Shown here: piece after piece, positions 29,523-38,222 of the stretch | Layout: the number at the start of each line of letters is the position of its first letter | How positions within the stretch are numbered: position 1 is the stretch's first letter | From: Devosia sp. | Lineage (GTDB): Bacteria; Pseudomonadota; Alphaproteobacteria; Rhizobiales; Devosiaceae | Length of the DNA stretch: 64,000 nucleotides | Direction of reading: 5' to 3' | Assembly: GCF_017744655.1 (NCBI RefSeq) | Contig: NZ_JAGIAW010000001.1 | Location: forward strand, 496,001 to 560,000 | Made by a program: the position numbers and the translations under genes | The notes under the pieces: model-generated | Databases searched by the model: none | Told to the model about the DNA's origin: nothing | Seen by the model: the letters and a program-made list of their open reading frames with translations, nothing else

Positions 29523-29917
29523 GGCAAGACGGCCTGGGCTTCGATTTCGATGAGGAAATCGGGATTGGCGAGGCCCGCTACGCGCATTCCGGTCACCGTC
29601 GGCGGATTGGGCCGATTGCCCCAGACCGCCATCCAGGCGCCGAATGCGGCCCTGAGATCAATATCCTGCTGCATGATGATCGTCGTCTTGACGAGGTTCT
29701 CGACCGTCGCGCCAGCGGCCCCCAGCACCTTTTGCATATTGGCCAGCGCCTGTTCGGTCTGCTTGACGACGTCACCCTTGTGAACGACCTCGCCCTTCTC
29801 GTTGACGCTATTCTGCCCGCCGATGAGCAGGATACGGGCATTCGCTGGCAGGATGATGCCCTGGGAAAAGATGGGGCTCTGATACATTCCCGGCGGATTC
29901 ACATATTCGATGGCCAT
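29519..29917 (-). CDS. RidA family (YjgF/YER057c/UK114) deaminase
   Basis: 132-residue protein. Members hydrolyse reactive enamine/imine intermediates released by PLP enzymes. The family pattern is present: SPIFSQGIILPANARILLIGGQNSV, then QALANMQKVLGAAGATVENLVKTTI, and IEIEAQAVLP at the end; the canonical catalytic Arg/Glu region is partly altered (TGMRVAGLANPDFLIEIEA keeps R and E). The ATG at 29917 is preceded by GAGGAG. It is the first gene of a short unit with the YdeI-like gene. The branch is of the less studied Rid subfamilies. Confidence 0.9.
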   Translation of the reverse strand: MAIEYVNPPGMYQSPIFSQGIILPANARILLIGGQNSVNEKGEVVHKGDVVKQTEQALANMQKVLGAAGATVENLVKTTIIMQQDIDLRAAFGAWMAVWGNRPNPPTVTGMRVAGLANPDFLIEIEAQAVLP

Positions 29918-30077
29918 GATTTTCTCCTCGGTTCCTGACGATGTCTCAGTCCTAGACCAGAGATCCTGCCATGCCCTGTCAGTAAATTCAGCGGTATTCT
30001 ATTACCGGCCTTTCGCGCCGTGATGCGGCTGCGATCTCGCGATAGAGTAGAGCAGTCTACCGCTTCGCGAGTCCGAA

Positions 30078-30650
30078 ATGTCAAACGACAAAACCGACAA
30101 GTTTATCCATGCCGCCGAGACTTTTTTGGGCAAGGCCGAAGACGCCCTGACCGAACGAGAGCGGAGCGTCGTCGAAAAGGCGATCCGTCGGCAAACCCTG
30201 GCGCGCGATTCCGGCGCCGCCTTCGACGACCGGCTGACTTTTGGACAAAGGCTTGCCGACGGCGTTGCGGCATTTGGCGGCTCTTGGGCCTTCATCGCTG
30301 GCTTCGGCATATTCCTCGTGCTCTGGACTGCCACGAACATCCTCCTCGCCAATCGGGCCTTCGATGCCTATCCCTTCATCTTCCTCAATCTGATGCTCTC
30401 CATGCTCGCAGCCATTCAGGCCCCGGTGATCATGATGAGCCAGAACCGCCAGGCCGCGAAAGATCGCGAGGCTTCTGCGCATGACTATGAGGTGAACCTC
30501 AAATCCGAAATCGAGATCATGGCGCTGCACGAAAAGCTCGACCACCTGCGCAGCGCCGAAATGCGCGAACTCATCACCAAGCAGCAGGAGCAAATCGACC
30601 TGTTGACGAAACTCATCGAGGGGCATCTCAAAGAGGTGGAATCGAAGTAG
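30078..30650 (+). CDS. DUF1003 membrane protein
   Basis: 190 residues with two adjacent transmembrane helices (about 73-95 and 100-120: [21 protein letters not shown] and [21 protein letters not shown]) and a long C-terminal helical tail of Glu, Leu and Lys. This is the DUF1003 pattern; the family is often annotated as cyclic-nucleotide-binding-like without firm evidence. It lies 10 bp before thyA, so the pair may be cotranscribed. Residues 40-70 hold the conserved [17 protein letters not shown] turn. Confidence 0.92.
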   Translation: MSNDKTDKFIHAAETFLGKAEDALTERERSVVEKAIRRQTLARDSGAAFDDRLTFGQRLADGVAAFGGSWAFIAGFGIFLVLWTATNILLANRAFDAYPFIFLNLMLSMLAAIQAPVIMMSQNRQAAKDREASAHDYEVNLKSEIEIMALHEKLDHLRSAEMRELITKQQEQIDLLTKLIEGHLKEVESK

Positions 30651-30660
30651 GCTAGGCGTC

Positions 30661-31455
30661 ATGCAGCCATACCTTCAGCTTCTCTCCGATATTCTCGAAA
30701 ACGGCGCCGACAAGTCGGATCGCACCGGCACCGGCACGCGCAGCCTTTTCGGCTATCAGATGCGCTTCGACCTTTCGAAGGGCTTTCCGCTGCTGACGAC
30801 GAAGAAGCTGCATCTCAAATCGATCATTTATGAGCTGCTCTGGTTCATTCGTGGCGAGACCAATGTGCGTTGGCTGCAGGAACATGGCGTGAAAATCTGG
30901 GACGAATGGGCCGACGAGAACGGCGACCTTGGCCCCGTCTATGGCTCGCAGTGGCGCTCCTGGCCCGCGCCCGATGGCCGGCATATCGACCAGTTGGCGG
31001 CGGTGGTGGAATCGATTCGCACCAAACCCGATTCCCGCCGCCATATCGTTAGCGCCTGGAACCCGGCCGAGGTCGACGAAATGGCGCTGCCGCCATGCCA
31101 TTGCCTCTTCCAGTTCTACGTGGCCAACGGCAAGCTCAGTTGCCAGCTCTACCAGCGCTCGGCTGATACCTTCTTGGGCGTCCCCTTCAACATAGCCTCC
31201 TATGCGCTCCTCACCCATATGGTGGCGCAGGTTGTCGGGCTGCAGGTCGGCGATTTCGTGCATTCGTTTGGCGACGTGCACCTCTACAACAACCATTTCG
31301 AGCAGGCCCGCCTGCAGCTGACCCGCGAGCCGCGCCCGCTGCCGCGGCTCATCATCAATCCCGAGCGCAAGCGGCTCGAAGATTTCGTCTTCGAAGATTT
31401 TTCGTTCGAAGGCTATGACCCGCACCCGCATATCAAGGCTGAAGTCTCGGTATGA
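30661..31455 (+). CDS. thyA: Thymidylate synthase
   Basis: Methylates dUMP to dTMP using methylene-tetrahydrofolate. Its 264 residues match the E. coli enzyme length, and the nucleophilic Cys is in [13 protein letters not shown] at residue 146. The folate and dUMP binding segments ([21 protein letters not shown]) are intact. The ATG at 30661 is followed by the expected MQPYLQLL. It is followed by a MazG-like gene overlapping by four bases, then folA in the same direction, so the locus groups dTMP synthesis with folate recycling. Confidence 0.98.
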   Translation: MQPYLQLLSDILENGADKSDRTGTGTRSLFGYQMRFDLSKGFPLLTTKKLHLKSIIYELLWFIRGETNVRWLQEHGVKIWDEWADENGDLGPVYGSQWRSWPAPDGRHIDQLAAVVESIRTKPDSRRHIVSAWNPAEVDEMALPPCHCLFQFYVANGKLSCQLYQRSADTFLGVPFNIASYALLTHMVAQVVGLQVGDFVHSFGDVHLYNNHFEQARLQLTREPRPLPRLIINPERKRLEDFVFEDFSFEGYDPHPHIKAEVSV

Positions 31456-31781
31456 GCCGAACCCTTGCCGATCTCACCGCGCTGGTTGCCCGAGTCTCCG
31501 ACATGTATGTGGCGGAGACCGGCGTGCGGAGGGACGACGACTGGTACGCGCTCAAGATGCAGGAAGAGCTTGGCGAACTGATCGCCGAGCACCTGCGCCT
31601 TTCCGGTCGTGGACGCCGCAAGGGGTTGACCAACACTGAGATCGTCGAGGCGCGGGATGACGAGGCGGCTGACCTGCTCGCCTTCCTGCTGCTTTATGCC
31701 CGGCACAATGGCATCGACCTCGAAGCGGCGCTCGATCGGAAATGGTTCTCCTATCTTCGCGCTGACAAAGAGAACGGCTAG
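31452..31781 (+). CDS. MazG-like nucleotide pyrophosphohydrolase
   Basis: 109 residues. The metal-binding motif [10 protein letters not shown] (about 38-47) with [15 protein letters not shown] (about 73-87) gives the EExxE ... ExxD pattern of the all-alpha NTP pyrophosphatase family. Members hydrolyse non-canonical or excess NTPs or dUTP-like substrates. The ATG at 31452 overlaps the thyA stop by four bases, so it is translationally coupled to thyA; a role in clearing dUTP/dCTP side products near dTMP synthesis would fit but is inference. Confidence 0.82.
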   Translation: MSRTLADLTALVARVSDMYVAETGVRRDDDWYALKMQEELGELIAEHLRLSGRGRRKGLTNTEIVEARDDEAADLLAFLLLYARHNGIDLEAALDRKWFSYLRADKENG

Positions 31782-31815
31782 ACATATCGGTACTGAGGGA
31801 CAGGGGAGATAAATC

Positions 31816-32862
31816 ATGCGGCTTTGCATAGCAGCAACTCTTGCATTGATGCTGGCGGCGCCGGCGGTCGGCAACGACACCACGGCACAATTGGGCACGG
31901 GCGGCCTGGTCTTCGTCACCAATGAACAGATCCGAATGGCCTCGGAAGACCTCTATATTTCGCCCAGCGAAGTGCGGGTGACCTATGAGTTCGAGAACAC
32001 ATCCGATGAGGACCAGCACATCCTCGTGGCCTTCCCGATGCCCGACGTCCAGGGCAGCGGCGATTTCATGGTCGACGTGCCGATCCAGAACGCGAATTAC
32101 GGCAATGCCGAACCCATCGATGATCCCGATAATCTCTTCGGCTTCGCCACCACCTTCAATGGCGTGCCGGTCGACGCCGAACTCCATCAATACGTCTTCA
32201 ACAACAATATCGACTACACCAAGCTGCTCCGAAACCTCGGCGTGCCGCTCGAACCCTTTGGGAATGCAACTTCGGACGCACTGGCCAAGCTCGATGCAGA
32301 CGATGTCCAGAACCTGACCCGGTTGGGCCTCGTCTTCTCCTATGAATACGATGCCGGAAATGGCCCGGAGTTTGACATCGTGCCGCTCTGGACGCTGCGC
32401 TCGACCTATAGCTGGGAAGCCACATTCGAGCCGGGCATTTCCAACGTCGTCCATACCTACCGCCCCAGCGTCGGCGGCACGGTCGCGACGACCTTCGTGC
32501 CCAAGGAAGGCGACGAATATTCCGAGGCGCGCTACGCCGAATATGTGAAGAAATACTGCGTCGATGACAATCTCCTTGCAACCTTGCGCAAGCAGGGCGT
32601 GACTCAGGATGGCTGGACCAACTATCCCTATTACGAAAACTGGATTTCCTACGTTTGGTCGACGGGCAATAACTGGTCTGGTTCCATCGGCAAGTTCACC
32701 CTCACCGTCGATAAGGGCAGCACTGACAACCTGGTGTCGTTCTGCGGCGAAGACGTCAAGAAGATCGGCCCGACGACCTTCCAGATGACGGCGACCGACT
32801 GGTGGCCGCCCTACGATCGGGAGTTGGAAATCCTGCTGCTCAAGAAGGTCGAAGCCGAATAG
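31816..32862 (+). CDS. DUF4424 exported protein
   Basis: 348 residues with signal peptide MRLCIAATLALMLAAPAVG. The long, beta-rich body with VRVTYEFENTSDEDQHILVAFPMPD and the later IGKFTLTVDKGSTDNLVSFCGEDVK is the DUF4424 pattern found in many alphaproteobacteria. The C-terminal PPYDRELEILLLKK closes it. AGGGGAGA precedes the ATG. It separates the thyA pair from folA; the function is unknown but it is probably periplasmic. Confidence 0.9.
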   Translation: MRLCIAATLALMLAAPAVGNDTTAQLGTGGLVFVTNEQIRMASEDLYISPSEVRVTYEFENTSDEDQHILVAFPMPDVQGSGDFMVDVPIQNANYGNAEPIDDPDNLFGFATTFNGVPVDAELHQYVFNNNIDYTKLLRNLGVPLEPFGNATSDALAKLDADDVQNLTRLGLVFSYEYDAGNGPEFDIVPLWTLRSTYSWEATFEPGISNVVHTYRPSVGGTVATTFVPKEGDEYSEARYAEYVKKYCVDDNLLATLRKQGVTQDGWTNYPYYENWISYVWSTGNNWSGSIGKFTLTVDKGSTDNLVSFCGEDVKKIGPTTFQMTATDWWPPYDRELEILLLKKVEAE

Positions 32863-32878
32863 CCGGAAAGGGCAGGGG

Positions 32879-33403
32879 ATGACCCCACGCATTTCTCTCA
32901 TCGCCGCGGTTGGGGCAAACGATGTCATCGGCAAGGACGGTGACATGCCCTGGCGTATCCCGTCCGACTTTGCCTGGTTCAAGCGCACCACCATGGGCAA
33001 GCCCATGATCATGGGCCGCAAGCAATTCGAGACCTTTCCCAAGCCGCTTGCCGGCCGCCCGCATATCGTCGTCACCCGGCAGAAGGATTATGCGCCCGAA
33101 GGTGTCGACGTGGTCCACGATCTCGATGCCGCATATGTGCTTGCCGCGCGCCTTGCCGCCGAGGCGGGTGCCGATGAGATCATGGTTATCGGCGGGGGCG
33201 ACATTTACGCGCAGGCGATGGCGAAAGCCGACCGGCTCTATATCAGCCATGTCGAGCTATCCCCTGATGGAGACGTTCGTTTTCCCGCTATCGACCTGGA
33301 AATCTGGGCGGTTGTCGACACGCCGGAGGTAGTGCCCTCCGAAAAGGATGCCGCGCCCTATCGCATCAAAATCTACGAAAGGCGCAAACGCCCTACGCAT
33401 TGA
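32879..33403 (+). CDS. folA: Dihydrofolate reductase
   Basis: Reduces dihydrofolate to tetrahydrofolate with NADPH. The 174-residue protein begins with LIAAVGANDVIGKDGDMPWRIPSDFAWFKRTTMGKP, the usual DHFR opening with the active-site acidic residue region, and has the VVTRQ and VIGGGDIYAQAM cofactor motifs. It lies near thyA in the same direction, completing the folate cycle. The start is ATG at 32879 after a G-rich ribosome binding site. Confidence 0.97.
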   Translation: MTPRISLIAAVGANDVIGKDGDMPWRIPSDFAWFKRTTMGKPMIMGRKQFETFPKPLAGRPHIVVTRQKDYAPEGVDVVHDLDAAYVLAARLAAEAGADEIMVIGGGDIYAQAMAKADRLYISHVELSPDGDVRFPAIDLEIWAVVDTPEVVPSEKDAAPYRIKIYERRKRPTH

Positions 33404-33427
33404 TCGCGTCGTCGCCTTGCCTATATA
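33400..33427 (+). promoter_or_regulatory. Candidate promoter of hflK-hflC
   Basis: TTGATC (33400) and TATATA (33422-33427) are 16 bases apart, just after the folA stop and 40 bp before hflK. Confidence 0.55.
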
Positions 33428-33466
33428 AGTTTGCGAACAAAATACGCAGGAACCGAAAGGAACGAG

Positions 33467-34564
33467 ATGCCTTGGGAGAATAATGGAGGCGGAGGCGGCC
33501 GCAATAACGGCGGCCCCTGGGGCCAGGCACCCGGTGGAGGTGGCGGCGGCCCGCGCCGTCCCGGTGGAAATACTCCCAATCTCGAAGACATTCTGAATCG
33601 GGGGCGCGATCAGTTTCGTGGTGGTGTTCCCGGTGGCCGCTGGGCGATTGTCGGCGGCGTGATTGCTCTTCTTGCTTTCTGGGGCGTCAATTCTGTCTAT
33701 ACCATCAATCCCCAGGAAGTCGGCGTCGAGCTGCGCTTCGGCGCGCCCAAGCCGGAACTCTCCGGTCCGGGCCTGCACTTCCTCTTCTGGCCGGTCGAAA
33801 CCGTCGAGCGCGCCACGACCACGGTCAACCAGACGCAGATCGGCGTTGCCAATGCCAGCGGCGGTTCGCGTGCCGCGGCGCGCGATGGCCTGATGCTGTC
33901 GGGCGACCAGAATATCGTCAACGTCCAGTTCTCGGTGTTCTGGGCGATCAACGACCCGGTTTCCTATCTCTTCAACGTCCGCGATCCTGAATCTATGGTT
34001 CGCTACGCTGCCGAAAGCGCCATGCGCGAAGTGGTCGGCCGCCGCCCGGCGCAGGACATTTATAGCGACGACCGCTCCGGCATTTCGGCCGAAGTACAGC
34101 GCATCACGCTCGCCACGCTCGAAAGCTACGGCCTCGGCGTTTCGGTCAATCAGATCCTGATCGAAAATGCCGGTCCGCCGTCCGAAGTCTACGACGCCTT
34201 CAACGAAGTGCAGCGTGCCCGCCAGGACGAAACCCGTCTCCAGGAAGAAGCGCGTTCCTACGCCAACACCCTCCTTGGCGATGCTCGTGGTCGTGCCGCG
34301 GCCCTGCGTGAAGACGCAGCCGCTTACACCAATCGCGTCGTTCAGGAAGCAACCGGTGAAGCCGAGCGTTTCAATGCGGTTTACGCCGAATACGTGAATT
34401 CTCCGGAAGTCACCCGCAAGCGCCTGTTCCTTGAAACCATGGAAGAGGTTCTGGGGGGCTCGGAAAAGGTGCTGATCGAAAACGGGGCCGCGGGCTCCGG
34501 CGTCGTCCCCTATCTGCCGCTGCCTGAGCTGCGCTCCGGCCCAACGACACCGACGGGGAACTGA
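33467..34564 (+). CDS. hflK: HflK, SPFH-family regulator of FtsH
   Basis: 365 residues. A Gly/Asn-rich cytoplasmic N-terminus (about 1-55) is followed by one transmembrane helix (about 58-78) and an SPFH/band-7 domain facing the periplasm (VYTINPQEVGVELRFGAP onward). HflK and HflC form a large membrane cage around FtsH that modulates its proteolysis of membrane proteins. The ATG at 33467 has AAAGGA upstream; an earlier ATG-like start at 33431 would add 12 residues without a good site. It is two bases upstream of hflC. Confidence 0.96.
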   Translation: MPWENNGGGGGRNNGGPWGQAPGGGGGGPRRPGGNTPNLEDILNRGRDQFRGGVPGGRWAIVGGVIALLAFWGVNSVYTINPQEVGVELRFGAPKPELSGPGLHFLFWPVETVERATTTVNQTQIGVANASGGSRAAARDGLMLSGDQNIVNVQFSVFWAINDPVSYLFNVRDPESMVRYAAESAMREVVGRRPAQDIYSDDRSGISAEVQRITLATLESYGLGVSVNQILIENAGPPSEVYDAFNEVQRARQDETRLQEEARSYANTLLGDARGRAAALREDAAAYTNRVVQEATGEAERFNAVYAEYVNSPEVTRKRLFLETMEEVLGGSEKVLIENGAAGSGVVPYLPLPELRSGPTTPTGN

Positions 34565-34566
34565 TC

Positions 34567-35649
34567 ATGACGAACCGCCTCTTTATTCTTGGTGCCGTCA
34601 TTGTCGTGGCCCTCTACATCCTGTTCTCCTCGCTCTACGTCGTCGACGAGCGCGAACAGGCCATCGTCACGCGCTTCGGCAGCATTACCGATGTGCGCAC
34701 CGAGCCGGGCATCTACTTCAAGATCCCGACCGATTTCGTGGATAGCGTGCAGATCATCGAAGATCGCCTGCTGCGCTATGATATCGCCAATATGCGCGTG
34801 CAGGTTTCGGGCAACGCCTTCTACCAGGTCGATGCCTTCCTCACCTATCGCATCTCAAATGCGCGTCTCTTCCGCGAACGTGCAACGGGCCAGTTGTCGG
34901 TAGCCGAAGACCGTATTGGCGCCAGCCTCGATGCCGCCCTGCGTCAGGTCTATGGTCTCAGAGAATTCAGCGCGGCCCTTTCCGACCAGCGCGCTCAGAT
35001 GATGCGCGAAACCGCTGAACTGATCCGTCCCGATCTGGCGGAACTCGGTATTGACGTCATCGACGTGCGCATTCTGCGCACTGATCTCGATGAAGACGTC
35101 TCGGCCACGACCTTTGAGCGTATGCGTGCCGAACGTCTTGCCGAAGCCGCACTCCTCCGCGCCCGCGGTGAAGAACAGGCCCAGAGCCTCCGCGCTATTG
35201 CGGATCGTCAGTCAGTCGAGATCGTGGCTGCTGCAACCCGCGACGCAGAAATCATCCGCGGTACGGGCGATGCAGAACGCAACCGTATCTTCGCGGCTGC
35301 CTATGGCCAGGATCCGGAATTCTTCGAGTTCTATCGCTCGATGGAATCTTATCGTACGGCTCTTGCGAAGACCGGCACTACGATGGTGCTATCGCCTGAT
35401 AGCGCCTTCTTCCGCTACTTCGGTTCGAATGGTGAATTGCCGGCTCCCAGCACCACCTTTGCGACGCCCATCGCGCCGCAAACCGCTCCGGAAGCCGCGA
35501 CGCCAAGCACCGAACCAGCGCTTGACGGCCTCGGTATCGAGGAAACCGTGGCGCCGCCAGCGATCACGCTGGAGGATGGCTCGGAACTGACCCCGACCAT
35601 CGGCACGGAAGCTCCGGCCCCGGTTGAGGCCCCCGCGACCAGCCAGTAA
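34567..35649 (+). CDS. hflC: HflC, SPFH-family regulator of FtsH
   Basis: 360 residues with one N-terminal transmembrane helix (MTNRLFILGAVIVVALYILF) and an SPFH domain (VVDEREQAIVTRFGSI onward), partner of HflK. The core ends near residue 285; the last ~70 residues are a Pro/Ala/Thr-rich tail that is longer than in enterobacterial HflC. In many relatives a DUF2065 and a Do-type protease follow, but here the next gene is 770 bp away. Confidence 0.96.
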   Translation: MTNRLFILGAVIVVALYILFSSLYVVDEREQAIVTRFGSITDVRTEPGIYFKIPTDFVDSVQIIEDRLLRYDIANMRVQVSGNAFYQVDAFLTYRISNARLFRERATGQLSVAEDRIGASLDAALRQVYGLREFSAALSDQRAQMMRETAELIRPDLAELGIDVIDVRILRTDLDEDVSATTFERMRAERLAEAALLRARGEEQAQSLRAIADRQSVEIVAAATRDAEIIRGTGDAERNRIFAAAYGQDPEFFEFYRSMESYRTALAKTGTTMVLSPDSAFFRYFGSNGELPAPSTTFATPIAPQTAPEAATPSTEPALDGLGIEETVAPPAITLEDGSELTPTIGTEAPAPVEAPATSQ

Positions 35650-35666
35650 GGCGGTTCAACGAACAG

Positions 35667-35694
35667 AAAGCCCGGCATTCGTGCCGGGCTTTTT
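35667..35694 (+). terminator. Rho-independent terminator of hflKC
   Basis: GCCCGGCA (35670-35677) with TGCCGGGC (35682-35689), loop TTCG, extended by AAA/TTT pairs, then TTTTT. Typical strong terminator. Confidence 0.92.
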
Positions 35695-35777
35695 ATTTCT
35701 GGAGTTTTGCCGAGTTCTCGCCTCGATCACCGGCACCTGGGATGGCCGTTCATCTGTGAAATTCTCACACTCACCGT

Positions 35778-35867
35778 GCTGCCCTCGGACTTGATCCGAG
35801 GGCCACGCGTCACAAGCATAAGCGCCGTGGCGACCTCACCGACCCTCGGGTCAGGCCCGAGGGCAGC
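35778..35867. repeat. Intergenic palindromic repeat, family D
   Basis: Left arm GCTGCCCTCGG...CCGAGGG and right arm CCCTCGG...CCGAGGGCAGC form nested inverted repeats about a central ~40 bases. Only one copy is in the window. It lies in the gene-free stretch after hflC. Confidence 0.7.
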
Positions 35868-35918
35868 ATCGTGGAGGTGGAGACTTCACGAATAAGCCGA
35901 TGTCCAAAACACACCACG

Positions 35919-35983
35919 TCATTCCCGCGAAAGCGGGAATCTCTGTTTCTGCGCAAGGAGATTTCTGCTTTTGCGGGAATGAG
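35919..35983. repeat. Intergenic palindromic repeat, family B, copy 3
   Basis: Same inverted-repeat unit (CGCGAAAGCGGGAATC) as copies 1, 2 and 4, but the right arm is decayed to ATTTCTGCTTTTGCGGGAATG. It lies just after the family D repeat. Confidence 0.8.
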
Positions 35984-36089
35984 GCTGCGGGAACATGAGA
36001 GTTCAGAGGCTCGATGTGGTCACCACAGGCCGCCCCCAATCTATCCCTCTTATCCCCGCCCACTCCATCTCATGCCAATATGCCCCCAT

Positions 36090-36348
36090 TCCCGCCGACA
36101 ACACGCGGCACCGACGAAGTGCCGGGCGGGGAGTCGGGTCGCTCGGGGTCGCCTGGGCGAGTGCGTGGATGCTGACCACCGGTCAAGCGGCAGAAAGCCC
36201 CCGTTGCATCTTCGGATGCTTCCGACGGCGATCTGGACCGTAAAACCCCAAAAGGGGACCGCTCGATGCGTGCGCAAAAAATCCCGGACGTGCGAAGCGG
36301 CTTTCGCCTCTTCCTTATCCAGATTTCGGGGCGAAAGCCGCTTTTCAC
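36090..36348 (+). ncRNA. Candidate structured RNA in gene-free stretch after hflC
   Basis: Several hairpins follow each other: GGCAC/GTGCC (36107-36123), GCATC-TTCG-GATGC (36206-36219) inside CCGT/ACGG, CCCC-AAAA-GGGG (36246-36257), and a 14-bp stem AAGCGGCTTTCGCC with GGCGAAAGCCGCTT (about 36295-36343) followed by TTTC, which looks like a terminator. No frame here has a ribosome binding site and convincing composition. Boundaries and strand are inferred from the terminator-like end. I vaguely recall similar sequence being annotated as hypothetical proteins in rhizobial relatives. It could instead be a repeat element. Confidence 0.45.
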
Positions 36349-36420
36349 CGTGCGCCCGAAGGGCGTCGCGACCGTGCAACCGCAAGCCGAAAGGGCCGGG
36401 CGGCGTTTTGTGCTGCGCGC

Positions 36421-37293
36421 CTACCGGACGAAATCGTCCTCGGCATAGCCTTGCAGGTAAAGCAGCGCCGTCAGGTCGCCATGGTCGATCCGATACCCTG
36501 CAGCGGCCGCCACGGCAGGCTTAGCATGCAGCGCCACGCCGAATCCGGCGATCCCGATCATGTCGAGATCATTGGCGCCATCACCCACGGCCATGGTCTG
36601 GCTCAGATCGAGCCCGCGGTCCGTCGCCAGCGCTTCGAGCCGCTCGCGCTTGGTGTTCTTGTCGACGATCGGCTTCTGCACCGTGCCGGTCAGCCGATCA
36701 CCGTCAAATTCCAGCACATTGGCAATGGCCTCATCAAAGCCGATCCGCTTGGCAAAATAATCGGCAAAGAACGTAAAGCCGCCCGAGACCAGGGAGGTGA
36801 AAGCGCCATAGGCCTTCATGGTGTGGACCAGCGCCCGCCCACCCGGCGTCAGCGTAATCGCTTCGCGGCGAATCTCCTCGATAGTGGCGCGTTCCAGCCC
36901 CTTGAGCAGGGCCACGCGCGTATCGAGCGCCTGGCCGAAATCCAGTTCGCCGCGCATGGCGCGTTCGGTGATTTCGGCGACCTGGGCCTTGAGCCCGAGC
37001 GCGGCCGCCAGTTCGTCGATGCACTCCTGCTCGATCATGGTGGAATCCATGTCGGCAACGAGCAATTGCTTGCGGCGGCCTTCGGTCGGCACAACATTGG
37101 CGTCGACGCGCCGGCTGCCAATCAGCTCGCGGGCGATATCCAGGGCATTCGGCGCCTTGGGTTCGAGAATATCGCAGGCGACCTCATGGTTCAGCCAGTT
37201 GAGTTCTCCGCCGGTTTGCTGCACCACTGCGGCCGCAAGCGAGACGTCGAGATCGGAATCGGCGGGATTGGCGATGAGGCTGAGAACCGGCAT
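36421..37293 (-). CDS. serB: Phosphoserine phosphatase SerB
   Basis: HAD-family enzyme for the last step of serine synthesis, 290 residues. The catalytic DxDST motif is in VADMDSTMIEQECIDELA, the SGGFTFFADY block supplies motif II, and GDGANDLDMIGIAGFGVAL is motif III/IV. The N-terminal ~75 residues are the ACT-like regulatory part. The ATG at 37293 opens MPVLSLIANP; longer in-frame starts cross into the neighbouring genes and are rejected. It is divergent from miaA with a 27-bp gap. Confidence 0.95.
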   Translation of the reverse strand: MPVLSLIANPADSDLDVSLAAAVVQQTGGELNWLNHEVACDILEPKAPNALDIARELIGSRRVDANVVPTEGRRKQLLVADMDSTMIEQECIDELAAALGLKAQVAEITERAMRGELDFGQALDTRVALLKGLERATIEEIRREAITLTPGGRALVHTMKAYGAFTSLVSGGFTFFADYFAKRIGFDEAIANVLEFDGDRLTGTVQKPIVDKNTKRERLEALATDRGLDLSQTMAVGDGANDLDMIGIAGFGVALHAKPAVAAAAGYRIDHGDLTALLYLQGYAEDDFVR

Positions 37294-37320
37294 GGCGAAA
37301 ATGACTTTCGGGAGACAAGG

Positions 37321-38220
37321 GTGACGCGCCAGAGAAGCGCCGTCCTGATAGCGGGTCCGACTGCCAGCGGCAAGTCGAGCATGGCGCTTGCCCGTGCCCG
37401 CGCCAGTGGCGGCATTATCGTCAACACCGACGCCATGCAGGTCTACGACACGCTCCGCGTCGTCACGGCCCGCCCATCGATCGAGGAAGAGGCGCAGGCC
37501 GAGCATCGCCTCTATGGCACCGTAGCGGCATCGCAGCGATTTTCCACGGGCCAATGGCTCGAAGCCGTCCGCAAAATTCTCAGCGAAATTGATCCCTCTC
37601 GAGAGGTGATTTTCGTTGGCGGAACAGGGCTCTATTTCGAAGCCCTGACAAATGGATTCGCCGATGTTCCGGAAATCTCGCAGGCGCTGACCTTGCAGGT
37701 TCAGCGCGAGATCGAAGACCTCGATGAAGCCGGCCGCATGGCGCTGCTCCTGGAGGAGGACCCCGAAACCGCGCGCCGCCTGAAAGTCGCCGATCCGCAG
37801 CGCGTCACACGCGCTCTCGCCGTCAAGCGCGCCACCGGCAAGCCGCTCTCCGCCTTTCAGGACAATCCGCAATCCGGTCTCCTGAACGACTGGAGCATCG
37901 AGCGTTTCGTCCTCTCTCCCGATCGCGACGTGCTCCGCGCCCGCATTGCCCTGCGCTTTGAAGCCATGTTTGCGAGCGGCGCCGTGGAAGAAGTTGAGGC
38001 CTTGCGGGCGCAGAATCTCGACCCATCCCTGCCGGTCATGAAAGCCATCGGCGTGCGCGAAATCGGCGATTGGCTCGACGGCGTGCAAACGCGTGAGGAC
38101 GCCATCACCCTCGCCATCATCGCCACGCATCAATATGCCAAGCGCCAGCGCACCTGGTTCCGAAACCGCATGGGCGATTGGCCCCGGCTCGGGCTGGAAG
38201 GCAAGCCGATCGAGGCCTGA
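37321..38220 (+). CDS. miaA: tRNA dimethylallyltransferase MiaA
   Basis: Adds an isopentenyl group to A37 of UNN-reading tRNAs. The P-loop is AGPTASGKSS near residue 10, followed by NTDAMQVY, the conserved DMAPP/tRNA-binding Asp region, and the C-terminal YAKRQRTWFRNR motif. It has 299 residues. The start is GTG at 37321, where GGGAGACAAGG supplies the ribosome binding site; an upstream open frame lies in the serB shadow and is not coding. It is convergent with the MATE gene, stop to stop two bases apart. Confidence 0.95.
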   Translation: MTRQRSAVLIAGPTASGKSSMALARARASGGIIVNTDAMQVYDTLRVVTARPSIEEEAQAEHRLYGTVAASQRFSTGQWLEAVRKILSEIDPSREVIFVGGTGLYFEALTNGFADVPEISQALTLQVQREIEDLDEAGRMALLLEEDPETARRLKVADPQRVTRALAVKRATGKPLSAFQDNPQSGLLNDWSIERFVLSPDRDVLRARIALRFEAMFASGAVEEVEALRAQNLDPSLPVMKAIGVREIGDWLDGVQTREDAITLAIIATHQYAKRQRTWFRNRMGDWPRLGLEGKPIEA

Positions 38221-38222
38221 CT

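Noticed and set aside
35871..36524. Open frame of 217 codons across the gene-free stretch after hflC
   Set aside because: It begins next to a family B repeat ([12 protein letters not shown] peptide), then runs through hairpins; no ribosome binding site and no protein-like composition.
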